Of a stretch of 64,000 nt of DNA, positions 25,208 to 36,733 are shown one piece after another. The first letter of the stretch is position 1. Each line of letters begins with the position of its first letter. A program made the translations under genes and the position numbers. The notes beneath the pieces were generated by a model, which saw only the letters and a program-made list of their open reading frames with translations, had not been told where the DNA came from and did not search any database. The stretch is from Ottelia alismoides. Its lineage: Eukaryota; Streptophyta; Magnoliopsida; Alismatales; Hydrocharitaceae. The DNA lies in contig JAZKJV010003360.1 in the NCBI GenBank assembly GCA_037367405.1, positions 62,001 to 126,000 on the forward strand, written 5' to 3'.

Positions 25208-27968
25208 CGCATATATCTTGTTGATATCTTTCCAATGAGTTCAAGAACGTAAAAATCCAAGTTCGAGAGCCTGAGCTACGGTCATTCTAGTGAGACTAGG
25301 TCTGGGGTGGATTCAGATCCAATCCTGGATCGGAATCCAGGTTAGACCCCATAAAAGCAAACCCTCCACTTCCAAAAATTCTCCAACCTAAAGCAAAAGC
25401 CCCTCCTTCTCCACCCCCCTTTCCGGAGCACCGACAGAGCTCGCTTGAAAGCGTCGGATCAATGATTCGAAGTTGTCACTGCGTAGAGGAGGTTGAGGTC
25501 ATCCTCGTACACCGGTTCTCATTGTCAATGGAGTGTCGAGCGTGTCGTTCTCCACTGGTAAAGAAATCAAAACAATTTTTTGGACGTACAACATCCACTT
25601 TCTGTTGATGTGGGTTTCCACACTATTCTAAACCTATATGCTTGTGTTGTGATATATGATTTCCAGCTTTAGTTCATCCTCGCTATCAAAGAACTAGAGT
25701 TGATTTTTTTAAAAAAAATTAGGACACAGAATTTTTGGTATGATATACAAGAAAAATAGTAGTTTGCATGGTTTTGGAAGAAGGTTGAATTGAAAAAGGA
25801 AACTAGAAAAGAATTCTTTCATATTCTGAGTAGCAAGAACCAAATACATATTTTCTGACCTCTTCCAGGCCATTGTCGTGGAACAAATGTGTTGCATGGT
25901 CGTCATCTCGATTGCATCTTCGAATTTTATTCAAGGAAGCACATCAAACAACACCTACGTAGGAGAGGGAACACACAGATCAAATCATATTCCAACAAAT
26001 TTGCAACAAGAATCAGAAATCTCATACATGTAAAGGTGTGAAAAACTAGACGCTCAAGCGCAAAATTTTCAACAAAAGGATTAGATTTATTGGATATTTG
26101 TCCATTTGCACCGTACTCCTTCATGGAGAAAAGAATTGAACCTTTTGAATTCTAGACATTTCCTGAATTGACATATGCAACAAAGGATGCATTACCCAGA
26201 TGGAAGCACATGACATCACAAAGATATTATATGCATGACATCTCATCTACTTCCTTCTAATAAAGATTAGTTTTCCAACCTGAGTGCCTGTGATTTACTA
26301 GTCCACAAAATAGGAAATTGTTTTCTCCTTAGCTATGTTTTACAAACAATAGATCCCATCTCAGGACAACAACCAATGGTCAAAGAAGGGGAAACAAATA
26401 TAGGACATCAGAAGCCTCTTGAAGGTGCTCAATCTTATCAAAGAAAAGATCTAACTCCATAATACTCTAAAGTGTATGAGACCGAGAGATGCCCATTGCA
26501 GTTATGCATACATTTCATTAGATGAAATCATGCATTAAAATAACTTTGCAACCAAAGAAAAAAACTGGAGGCTCAAATCCGTGGTTTCTTGTCCGGGATT
26601 GTCCTCATATTAATAATGCCAAGCCATTTGCTAATAAGGATCCCAATCCTAGGGATAGAAGGTGGCATGCCTATTGGAAGCTACTGCACTGAATCATTAA
26701 AAAACATGGATCCTAGTTCCATTAATATTACGGATCTTTCCTATTTGAGTAAATGATAATTGCTGAGCTTTCAACAATGGTGTGACCGCAATGAATTTTC
26801 ATTTTAAGATACATATCCACTCACTTCGTATTCCAATAGTATTACTAATATGCTTGCATTACATTAAGTTGCAACTGTGTGATACTATGATGTCATTACT
26901 GTTATTTTTTTGTAGACCAATTCTATTATTGTTTGAGACCATGTTCTTGCTATAATTGTTAGACTTTGATTGTGGGTAGTGGTGTAGTTACCGTCAAGGG
27001 AGGGGTATACACCCTTGGGGCATCAGGTTGATTGGATAGTGACGATTCCAACTACTATGTAACTGTGATAGTTGGAGGACATATTGCTTGGCACACCAAG
27101 GTACAAATCTGATGGTGTTCAGCCATATTACTTGCGTTCCTTTAGCCCAATGCTTCGAGAGCTTTCGAGTTTTCTTGGCTCGTGGTCTAGTGTTTTGCTT
27201 CTTCACATAGAGATAACTCTTGTGTACTGACTGGTGGAAGCCACATTGGTTATTATTCCGAGTGGGAGCATTAAGAGGGGAGTTCCAAGATATATGGAAA
27301 ATGAAGTTGGGAATGAGATACAGGTATCATGTTCATAAGGAGGATTGGGTTTGTCATGGTGATTTGGACTATGGTAAGAATGATCTTGGTAGTCTATGCA
27401 CTGACTCGTTCCCTACGCTACAATGGACTCTTACATGTGGGTAGTGGACTTGGGCGGTTCAAGATGATTCATGTATTGGAATCTAAGTTTGGAATCAGAA
27501 TTACATTTTGTGAAGTAGAGCTAAGAGGACATGTTCGGAACTTAGTTAGGATGCATTGTACCTCCACCACATGCCTACGGAGGCACCACAACCCTAATAC
27601 CTTTTTCTTGCCTTAGAATCATAATGTGAGGTCTCACCCGAATGAAGATCATAGATTATCCACGAATCTTGGGTGATCTGTATCAAATATTAATGATTAG
27701 AATTTATCTCTTTGTGAGGATGGTTTGCCCAAGTTTTTTCTTTTGCTAACTTTTTAAATATATTTTTCTTGTTATAAATTTTATATTTTACTGGGCAACT
27801 TTGCTTATAACATACCTATGTGTGGATCTGCAGGTTGTCTGAAGTAGCTTCAGTAGTGAGCGGTTGTTGTTGTCTTGGAGCTATTTCTTTTGTGCAGCTA
27901 CATAGTTTGCTAGATGTACAATACTTGTAGCTTTTATTGCTCTTACTTTACTTGCAGTATTTGAGAGG
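25208..27968. other. Unassigned region, no confident gene
   Basis: This 2.7 kb is less AT-rich than its surroundings. A plus-strand stretch (25270-25600) looks like a promoter and leader, with CCCCATAAAAGCAAACCC and then C-rich DNA; it may be part of an LTR. Frames at 25709-25906, 25927-26124, 26994-27206 and 27220-27616 give no family I recognise and lack long continuity. GTGAGGTCTCAC at 27625 and TGTGAGACCTCTCA at 24851 may mark ends of an inserted repeat. It could hide a decayed gene fragment, but I see no exon structure I trust. Confidence 0.35.
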
Positions 27969-28778
27969 TGATGAATCCATGATTCTCACTCTTTATTCTT
28001 TTATTTTAGCTCTTCTTTTTGGCAAAACACCATGTAAATACATGTAAATATACTAATTAACTTTCTGCATGGCATTGTTAATATTACATAATTAGCATGT
28101 AGTTTTGCAAAAATAAAAGAATAAAGGAAAAAGAAAAAGAATTATGTATTTAGAATAAATACAGAGTGATCCAAAACTCAAGAGAAGGTTAAGACTTGAC
28201 CTGACCATAAAATAAAATAAGTAGAGAGAGATGGGGTCTACTATGTATTGTACACGTCACCTATACTTCTACATATTATTTATTTATTATAAAACCAAAT
28301 TGTTTTATTCTTTTACACCATTGTATATAGTTTTAATAATATTATAAAAATAAAAATAAAAATCAGAAAAATTAAAGAAAAATTAAAATAAAATCCTGAA
28401 ACTTTTGTATAAAAGACACACATACAGATTACATCCACTATTTATTCTATACCCTTAAATTATCTATAAAAAATAAAATAAAAATTATTTTACACTCCTA
28501 AAAGTATGTTATAATAAATAAAATATAAAAAAGGTATTTATACAAAAATAATAAAATAAAAATACTTGTACATAATAAATAGGTATAATATACCTCTATA
28601 TAATACTATATATTGTATATATATTTTATTTTTTTCATAAAAATCATAGAAAAATACTTTCTAAAATAATGAACATTTTTTATTTTATACACTTTTTATT
28701 TTAAATTCATTTGCTATTTTTTTAAAAATTTCCCTTTATTTTTTAAATCCTGAATTCTCATTGTGCCACGTCAGAATA

Positions 28779-28792
28779 TTGACCTCCGTCAA
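28779..28792 (+). promoter_or_regulatory. TTGACC...GTCAA block, R1 5' LTR
   Basis: TTGACCTCCGTCAA, preceded by GCCACGTC, lies about 205 bases before the TATA box. It is the plus-strand counterpart of the blocks at 16466 and 22944. Confidence 0.4.
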
Positions 28793-28996
28793 CGTCTCCT
28801 CCCAGCTGACCTGACTAGATTCCCTTCCTGCTGGAGCTTCTTCTCCTATTTTTCCTGATCGGGTCAGGTCCCCATTCTCCTCAATTTCACCGCTCGATTC
28901 CTCTTCTAGGATCACTGATACTCACGGATCCCTAAGGGTGGATCGGATCGCCTTCGGGTTGCGGTCCTCCCGATTCTTCTAGACCCTTAAGAATTC

Positions 28997-29004
28997 TATA
29001 TAAG
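28997..29004 (+). promoter_or_regulatory. TATA box, R1 5' LTR
   Basis: TATATAAG follows the conserved string TCTTCTAGGATCACTGATAC, which also precedes the TATA box in L4 and L6. Confidence 0.55.
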
Positions 29005-30830
29005 ATCTTCTTGCACCTCCATGGCCAGAGAGCTCGTCCCTCGCGCTCCCATTCCTCCCTAGCACCTTCTGTGGGGTAACAACCACTTGAGAAGCAGCTT
29101 AGGATCTTTAGGAGACATCTGGAGGCTTGTAGCACGCAACACGGCCGGAGCTCCGCCGTGTGAAGCCTCTCTTTCCCGTCGCAGCATATCAAGGCCAAGA
29201 CCGATATGACCACCTTCATCTAAAGCTTAGGAAATCCTCTGACCTTTCAGGTATCTATCTTTCCTTCCACATTTCCCAGTTCGAGCCATCTTGCCCATTT
29301 CTCTCCCCGCCGTTCGCTGGCTCCGACCACCAGGTCTGGAGCCCGTCATCCACATCCTTCCATTTAGATCGACTTGCCAGATCGCCCCACATCTTCTCAC
29401 GTAAACTACCCCTGGATCCTGCTCATCGGAGTAGGATTAGGTCAGGCTTCCTCCCCCACCTTCGTCGGAAGCCCAAGAACTCCATTCCCCATCTCATCCC
29501 CTTATTTTCGATGCAATAGTCCGACCGGATCCTCACCCCTGATTCGTGTTACCCCTTGTAGGTATCCGTGCATGCGTGGAGTGTAATCAGGAATTTCAGC
29601 TGCTTAGGCGAAGCGGCTTCAGGTGAGGGAGTGCCGTTACGTCGGTCCAGTCGTTCACCCTTGCATCAGAGCCTTACATCCAATACAGACAAGCAACATG
29701 AAGGTGATGGGCCTTACATCAAGCCGATCAGACTAGTAGATCGCGAGATGTTCCAGGTCGAAGCTCATCGTGCCTAAGTTCCTCCAGCATCCCCCTAAGC
29801 CGTCAGATCCTACTTCGCATCTAGTTCTGATCGTGGCCATCCGTCGCCATGCATTTTTGACAACATTAGAACCGTACCAAATCTGAACTGCCTGACAAAG
29901 CGCATGTACCGATCGCAAGATCAGATGTTACTTCTCAGATCTGGCCGTACGTCCGTGACAGATCCTCAGATGTCAGATCACTTTCCAGAGAAGATCAAAG
30001 CCATCCACATCCGCCTCCTCGTGTGTACGCCATGTGTCCGCTGGGTATATTTCACAGTCCCCCTACATTTAATTTATTTTGCTTTAGTCCATTAAATAAA
30101 TGTTGTAGTTAAGAATATTTACAGTTTGGACCTCGAGTTTTTAGATATTTGCACTTTAGTCACTCTAAGTCTGTAGCACACGCATGTTCACATACGTTTT
30201 GGGATATTTGCACTTTCTTCCCTACACTTTTCTATTGTTACTGAATAAATAGAAAGTTTTTAGAATTTACATTTATGCCCTTGTGAGTTGTATATTGAGC
30301 ATGTGCGTGAATTGAGTGGGATTTTTGCATTATCGACCCTTTGCTTTTTTTAGTGTCATCTTTTGGTCCTGAAACTAAAAGTATTTGCAAATAGACCCAT
30401 GTAAATTATGCCTAATTAATGTTCTATTGTGGATTAATAAATACTAAATTAATTCGAAAAAATACAAAAACATAACCATTGGCTCCTTTTATTGTGTAAT
30501 ATTTATTGTAATTTTATTGGATTGATTTATTTGCATTTTCCATCTTTAAAAACTCAAAAACCCTTAAAGATTGTGATGTCTAAATTGGAAAAATCATAAA
30601 AATTCTATAAAAATTCTGGTGGTTCTTCATGCGTGTTTTACTTTCAATGTTAATTTTGTTTGAATAACCCTTATAAAAGCCCTAAAAAATAAACAATGAC
30701 TAAAAAATTATAAAATTTATATAAAATCAAAGAAAAATCCAAAAATTCTTTTTTTAGTTTCTGTTTATAGCTTTTAATTACTACTTTCTCATAAAATTGT
30801 AATTAAGACTTTAAGGCACCCACAATCTAT

Positions 30831-33022
30831 CAACACCGACCATGGTGGTCAGAGAACTGGATTCGATCCCTCATTTTTGCAGGATCCCCGTTCGCACAAT
30901 TTGTTTGACTTTTGGATCGAGCCATCGTGTTCGCATCCTAATTGTTGATAAATAAAAAAATTATATAAAAAAACAAAAAAATATTTGTTTTCTTCTCTCT
31001 AACAATTCTTTTGAAGGATCACTTAAAGTTAAAAAGGAAATTAAAAAAAGTAATAAAAATAAAAATAAATAAGAAATAAACATTTTTCATTTGTTGTTCC
31101 TCTATTTCAGATTTACAAAAAAAAATTAAAAAAAGGTTTTCCTGATTACTATTTAAAAGAAAATAAAGAAATTACAAAAAATAAAAAACACAACGGCACT
31201 GCTGCCGCCCCTCCAGCTGCCGGCGGTACCCGCCACCTCCACAGCGACGCCGGCCTGCTCCTCTGCCACCGCCACGCCTCGGGCGGAATCGTCGCTGCTG
31301 CCAGTCATCTGAAAACCCTCCTACTCAATTACCAACCTCCGCCTGGGCGGAGCTTCTCTCCTCCACTCGCCAACGTCGCCTGCAATCAAGCGGCCAACAA
31401 CGACACAGCCCGCCGTTGCTTCTGTCGATCGAAGCCCACGTACGCCCGCCGCGTCTTCAACGCTATTCGTGTCAGCGACCTTCTTCCAGTCCAGTAGTGC
31501 GCCTGCGTGCGCAATCCCACTGCTCCGCCTGGGCGTGGCGCTAGGTGCCACTCTTGGCGGCTCTCCGCCCCGCAGCCACCTGCGGCACCTCCGTGCACCC
31601 ACCACCGCTCGTGCACGCTGACCACCGCCTGAAGATCCAATGCCCTCCTTCGCCGTCCTCCTTCCGCCATCCGCCGCTGCCCGCCTATGTGGCGCGGAGG
31701 AGAAGGGTTGGCGGCGACCCCCTTTTAACTTTTGTGAAGAACATCAACGTACAAGAACCCTAGGATTTTTCATTAAATAATTTCTTTTGGAAAAATATCA
31801 TAACAGCCCCGAATGTTCTGTATATTGGAAAGGAGACCCCCACAGCCTAATTTGGGGGAAATTACATCTGAACACCTGGACGTTTTCATAATTAGAAAGA
31901 GGCCCCTACTAGCACTTTGCACGTGCAACTCACTTATTCTATTGGATAAATTATTTTTTTTCTTCTGAAATTTTATTTATGTTACATTCTAATGAACAAA
32001 TATTGAATATTTGTAGTTTTTATCCCTGACTTCCAGACCTTTATTTTTCATGCTTTTCTTATTGAAATAAATGTTTTCTTTGGTCAATAAATCTCACAAA
32101 AATCATGTTATATTCATGATGTGATAATCTCTATAGCATAATTTTTTTATTGTATTTTGATATTATTTAATATTATTTAAAAAAATAGTGCCTTTTTCTT
32201 TTCCTGAATTTCAAAAATTCATAAAAATTTGAATATCGCTCTAATAATTACAAAAAATAGAGCATTTTTATTTCATTGTCATTTAATTTTTATCCAAATT
32301 TCATGCATTAACTCTTTATAAAACACAAAAAAATTGAAAAATACTTAAAATATTATAAAAATCATAAAAAAATCCTACAAAAATCCAAAAATCTTTATTT
32401 CAGTCTCTATTTGTAGATAATTGACCCTATTTTGTCATAAAAAATGATTTCTGAGTTTTGGGCACTTAAAATATTTTTAAGTTGCAAATTACTCCAGGTT
32501 ATGCACTGTTTCTAATTTTTGTCACTGTTTGATTTTAAAAAATACAAAAACATCTGAAAATTCTACAAAAATTTCAAAAATTATGTCAAAAACTTAAAAA
32601 TATAAAAATATTTTCTCTGGATTTTTTGAGTATTTTTGATATAATTGAAAATTACAAAAAGACTTGGTGTGCGTATTTCTTGTGTTTGTGCATATTGTAC
32701 GTTATTTGAAAACTAAAAAAATGCAAAACTAAAATCACTAAAAATTTGAAAATAAGAAAATAAAAAAATAACATTTAAAAAAGATAAAATTTTCTCAAAA
32801 ACCAAGGATAGTTTGCCTTTGAGATTTCCTTTTTCTTTTAATTGATTTTTTGTCGATTAATTGAATAACCCTCGGGAATTGTAGCCTCCCTGAGTTCGAT
32901 CATGTCCGCTATACAGGTAAATAAGTAGCAAAAAATAAAAAAAAATATTTGTTTGTCGCATGATTTTGGGCATAACAATGACATTCTATTATCTATTAAT
33001 TTTCGATCCTCGAGAGATCCCA
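30831..33022 (+). repeat. R1 5' LTR, second part (from another LTR copy)
   Basis: It matches 39730-41945 of the 3' LTR at about 85-90% by eye, from CTATCAAC.CC..CC to GAGAGATCCC. The U3-side halves of the two LTRs are much less alike. The U5 motif 'aaaaatccaaaaat..tttcagtctct' occurs both here (32385) and in the first part (30715), so U5 is present twice. The LTR 3' end near 33022 is approximate. Confidence 0.7.
31190..31760 (+). repeat. GC-rich CCGCC island inside the LTR
   Basis: A GC-rich, CpG-rich block in AT-rich DNA, repeated at 40095-40670. It begins near CGGCACTGCTGCCGCCCCTC and ends near GAAGAACATCAACG, followed in both copies by AAGAACCCTAG. Open frames occur on both strands (31321-31763; 40047-40668), but their reading frame is not kept between copies, so I do not call a gene. 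It is probably transcribed leader. Confidence 0.6.
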
Positions 33023-33032
33023 TAGAAAAAAA

Positions 33033-33050
33033 TGGCACCGTTGCCGGGGA
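33033..33050 (+). other. Primer-binding site of R1
   Basis: TGGCACCGTTGCCGGGGA sits about 10 bases after the end of the 5' LTR. It is the form of PBS known from Tat/Athila-type elements and primes minus-strand DNA synthesis from a host tRNA. Confidence 0.8.
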
Positions 33051-34484
33051 ATGCATGACGAGGGTAGTTAGGTTTTTCTTTTGATCTACTATTTTTGGTT
33101 GTACATATCTACTTACATTTTGCCATTCACTCCATTGTTCATATTCACAGTTTCATTTCATTTTTCTTTTCTCATATTTGATAATTGTATTTCTTACACA
33201 TTCTCTTTTCTTTTTCTTGCGAGGGCCCGCGGAGCAAAGGAGGCGATCCTAGGAGAGACGAAGCATCCAAGCGACGTGGAGGCAGCTTGATTCTTCACCA
33301 AGTCATAGGATAGCATGAGAAGAGCAGAAGAAGAATTGAAGGAGACGAAAAGAGAGAGAGAGAGAGAGAGAGAGATAGATTTTTTCTAGCATTTGAACTC
33401 TGTAAATTGAACATTCAATTGTTGTAGGGTCTGTTTCACCAAGTGTCGGGGCACTTGGGGGACCTCAGCAATTTTGTTTTCATCGCCTTTATTTTTCTTT
33501 GTTTCCCGCAGATATTATGAGCTGCCTCTTGATTGCTTTAATTAATTTGCTTGAGCTAGGTAATTAATTAGGTCCAAACACCCTAAACAAGAATTTCTGT
33601 AACTATAGAGTAGAGCGTAATTTGGACTTAGTCAAATTAACTTGTTTTTGCCCGTTAATAGAAGCTATCATCTAGGATGGTTCACTTGCATTTGCATATA
33701 GGTTAGTTTATTTTTCTGTATTTCAGTTCTATGCGGATCACTTGCATGTAGAGTGCTGGCGATAAGGTACGCATCTCTAAACCTCTACATGTATCATTGT
33801 TTTTAATCGCGCATTGGCATTTCCGATCACCTTCCTTGTTTTCACTCACACAAGTTAAAAGAAAATTGGACACTCAGTAGGTGATTCTTTAAAAATATTT
33901 TAACCAAGTGACAACTACCTAAAATACGGGACTGCTAAAGAAAACTCGACCCTAAAATAACCACAAGGAAAAGTCATTATTTTGGGGAGAGTAACCCCCT
34001 CGTTATTTGGTTTGTATGTAGTGAGAGAGAGACGCGAACACTAGGATAGAGCCATGCCCATACTCTTTTCAGACTACTATCTTGGGTTAGTCGTTATCCA
34101 GTGAGGATCTCTCCGGTAGCCGGTAAAGCGGCATGTGATGTCCTTAACAGATTGAATTGATAGGGTTGCCAGTAAATGGTCCGCAATTCATACTGACTGG
34201 GGAAGGTCTAACTTTCGGATTGAGCCAATCTCTTGAGAGCATTGAATTCCTAACATCTTGCTTTAACCGCTCTGATAGATTGTATTGTCACCAAACTCTA
34301 AAATTGACAAGATAATTCATCGAACCTTCACAGTCTTCACATTGAGTTGAGTTGGTGAACTGAGAATCTGTATTGTGTTTGATTGCTTGTGTGCATACTC
34401 GATCCTTCTGTGCATTTGTGCCTTTTTCTCCATATCTTTTGACTTGACCCTCGTGCTCTCCTGATCTCGTCTTCTCTTTCGGAG
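33051..34484 (+). other. Untranslated leader of R1
   Basis: No gene. It shares blocks with R2 and interiors A and B: GCGAGGGCCC at 33219, GGCACTTGGGGGACCTC at 33448, a GGTCCAAACACCCTAA block at 33572, GGGACTGCTAAAGAAAACTC at 33929 and GAGTTGGTGAACTGAGAA at 34347. (GA)12 lies at 33351-33375. These blocks are non-coding but kept, which fits roles in RNA packaging or translation. Confidence 0.6.
33351..33375. repeat. (GA)n microsatellite in the R1 leader
   Basis: About 12 AG units. R2 has a shorter GAGAGAGAG run at the matching place (52261). Confidence 0.9.
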
Positions 34485-34829
34485 ATGGCCGACTGGAGTT
34501 ATTTTAATCCGATCTTCGCAGATTTCTCGCACTCTCCAGAAGATCCACCTTCCTTTTTCTAGGAGGACATTCCTCCTGAGTTTTGTGCATATCTGCCTAA
34601 CCCATTATTTCTTGAATCAGACAATGATTTTCACCCACCCTCATTCAACCCACCCGATCCTGGGATTTTGGAGTCACCTTTCATGATTTCCACACTTGAG
34701 ACCTTGAACAAGATGATGGAACATATGAATTCGAGGATTACAAATCTATTTAACATAAATACGAGCCAGAACACTGCTCCACTGTTTGAGGATATGGATT
34801 CACTTGAGGATAATCATAAGAGCTTGTAA
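34485..34829 (+). pseudogene. gag N-terminal remnant of R1, capsid core deleted
   Basis: The frame starts at ATG 34485 (MADWSYFNPIFADFS..), 115 codons with one internal TAG, ending at TAA 34827-34829. The start aligns with gag starts of A (2393, MSDWS) and R2 (53841). The last third (LNKMMEHMNSRITNL) looks like a short coiled coil, similar in kind to the stretch after the capsid core in R2 near 62130. The Retrotrans_gag core ('TWEELK', 'KCPHH') is missing, so capsid coding was deleted between these parts. Confidence 0.65.
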
Positions 34830-34922
34830 TCATCCAACATACAAAAAAATACGAAAATTTTAAAAACCCAAAAAGATTTTGGGAAACACATTATTGATTC
34901 ATTTTGTAAGGAGAGGACCTAA

Positions 34923-36257
34923 ATGCCCGATAATTTACCCACACATATATCCACCACATGTCCCGACCTTGATCCCGAGGATTCCACTATACAGACTGCT
35001 CTTGGCAATCCTTGTGTATATGTTGATTCTGATCTCCTCCCTTGTATGGAGGAGGTCCAAAAATTCAAAAATATGTTGACTGCACCTCAAATGGTAACCA
35101 CCCTTCACGAGATCATTAAAGCTCCACTTCAACATGCCATGATAAATTTATCTACTCCTCAACACAAGGAGAGAAAGCGAAGGAGAAGATCTGAGCGTCA
35201 CATCTTGACCATGGCCACTACATACGCCATCTGACTATTCTTGTGATATCACTCTCCTTGATGGTGGTTTGTCAATCAATATAATACCCTTCTCTATGGT
35301 ACAATTTCTTCATCTTGGGCCTCTCAAGAAAACTAGGATGATAGTTCAATTTGCTGATGGATCTGTCAAGAGGCCGAAGGGTGTTCTAGAAAACGCAGTC
35401 ATTCTTATTCAGGGCATGAATTTTACTTAGGATTTTATCGTATTGCCCATGGAGACCTCCACCCCTGTGGAGCACCCTCCCATCATCCTGGGATGGCCCT
35501 TCCTCACCATTGCGGGAGCCGCTACAGATTATTCTTCAGGAGAGATTCACTTCCGTTCTGATGTAGGGAGTGATGTGTTGATCACTACACCCACTACTGA
35601 CTAGAGACATGCAACCCATGAGAGCCCGCCTGTGTTACCCAACCCCAAGGAATTTGACCTCGACGATAATATCAGAGATTCTTGTTATATGTTGGATGAT
35701 AATGAAACCCAGAAATTCCTCTTCAAGGAGGAAGACTCAAAAAGCATAGACATTGGAATTCCCCCTTCTGGTATGTGGCGATGCATTGATGACATCCGCA
35801 GGATTTACACGATAGACACCCAAGAGCAGAAGGCAGACTCTGAGACTAGACAGGATGGACATGATTTGAGTACTTTCACTTATGAGTCCGTTCCTTTTCA
35901 CCCCGATTTAGATGAGACCGATCAAGCCAAATTTGATTTCATTTCTTTATAAAGGAATTTGGGCCTTTTGATAAAGATGATGATCCAGTAGAGGCTCGCC
36001 AGGCTGAAATTGATCCTACTTTTTCGGATAATGAGTTTGAGCCTTTTTACTTTGATATTTGTGAGACTTTCCATGCCGGACATGACCATACTACTTTCAC
36101 TAATCGGTTTAGGCTTGCACAATCTGAAACCACTAAGGATACATTCTTGGTCGATCCCGATCAGTTCACATCTAATGATAACCCCAATATTGACATACAT
36201 CTTGTTAGATCCATACCTCAATGGTCCCGCAAGAAGGTTTGTTTCCGGCCTTCTTAA
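34923..36257 (+). pseudogene. Retropepsin-like protease region of R1 (pol remnant without RT)
   Basis: A linker frame (34923-35234) ends in a basic run KERKRRRRSERH. After a frameshift, 35242-35952 reads CDITLLDGGLSINIIPFSM, then VQFADGSVKRPKGVLENAVI and PIILGWPFLTIAGAATDYSS. This is the aspartic protease of gypsy elements: catalytic loop, flap region, and the ILGxPFL helix. In-frame TAGs are at 35428 and 35602. A further acidic stretch in another frame (35952-36257) ends at TAA. The loop has DGG where DSG or DTG is usual in retropepsins; related plant elements vary here, so this alone does not prove loss. RT, RNase H and integrase should follow and do not. Confidence 0.75.
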
Positions 36258-36349
36258 CCTTTGTACATCAACTCCTTTTGTATATCCTTTCATTTCACTC
36301 TGTCTTCTACTGTTTTATCATTCACCTCTTTTCCGTGTGTGTATATATG

Positions 36350-36733
36350 CTATACTTAGGGTGTGCTTTATCCGAAGTATGGAGGGGTGAATGATTTGTG
36401 TTGTTCAGATTCGTCATGTTCATCACTCTTGGTGTTGCCTATACTTAGGGATACTCTACCCGATGTATGGGGGGTGATGTTGTTCATATCGTGTCTTTTT
36501 ATTTTTGAGTCTGTACATTCTCTTCATCGATTTTCGCTTTTGTACACTCTACTATAATTAGGATTACTTTATCCTAAGTATAGGGGGGATCACCGACTTC
36601 TCTTCTTTTTATATTTTCTTTGAGTCGTTGTAGCATAGGTGTCTTTTCACTTTTCTATACTTAGCACAAGTTATGTCTTCCTTTGCCGCTCTCTGATCAC
36701 TATGAGGACAGAGCTCGAGCTAAGTATAGGGGG
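36350..36733 (+). repeat. Four hairpins, each ending in a polypurine-like G run
   Basis: Units lie at 36350-36387, 36439-36474, 36552-36588 and 36655-36733. Each has a left arm close to CTATACTTAGG, a loop, and a right arm close to CCTAAGTATAG followed by GGGG or more. The third has the nearly perfect pair CTATAATTAGGAT..ATCCTAAGTATAGGGGGG. The fourth is larger, with arms CTATACTTAGC and GCTAAGTATAG plus an inner pair. The right arm plus G run matches the true PPT (AGCATAGGGGGA). M has a hairpin like the fourth at 48107-48182. Confidence 0.75.

Larger units (their letters stand above)
27969..30830 (+). repeat. R1 5' LTR, first part (U3, promoter and truncated U5)
   Basis: It begins TGATGAATCCATGATTCTCA. 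It contains GAAGGTTAAGACTTGACC near 28183, a TTGACCTCCGTCAA block at 28779-28792, a TATA box, a gene-like but untranslated leader (29000-30000), and U5 with repeated 'gcactttagtccct' motifs. It stops near 30830, where sequence from the middle of another LTR begins. Short frames at 28932-30095 are LTR leader, not genes. Confidence 0.65.

Noticed and set aside
27220..27616. Two overlapping plus-strand frames of 74 and 95 codons
   Set aside because: No domain recognised, ATG placement weak, and no exon signals; left as unassigned DNA.
29160..30095. Several overlapping plus-strand frames of 60-119 codons
   Set aside because: This is the R1 LTR region after the TATA box. The frames do not match any family and are not conserved in R2, L4 or L6.
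35922..36390. Overlapping frames of 123 (minus) and 126 (plus) codons
   Set aside because: They shadow the acidic end of the protease region (35952-36257), whose own frame is the better reading.
36350..36733. CRISPR-like spaced repeats
   Set aside because: The repeats are hairpins with PPT-like ends of unequal length and spacing, inside a plant retrotransposon; spacers are not of uniform size.
36350..36733. Rho-independent terminators (stem followed by a homopolymer run)
   Set aside because: The runs are G, not T, and the setting is eukaryotic.
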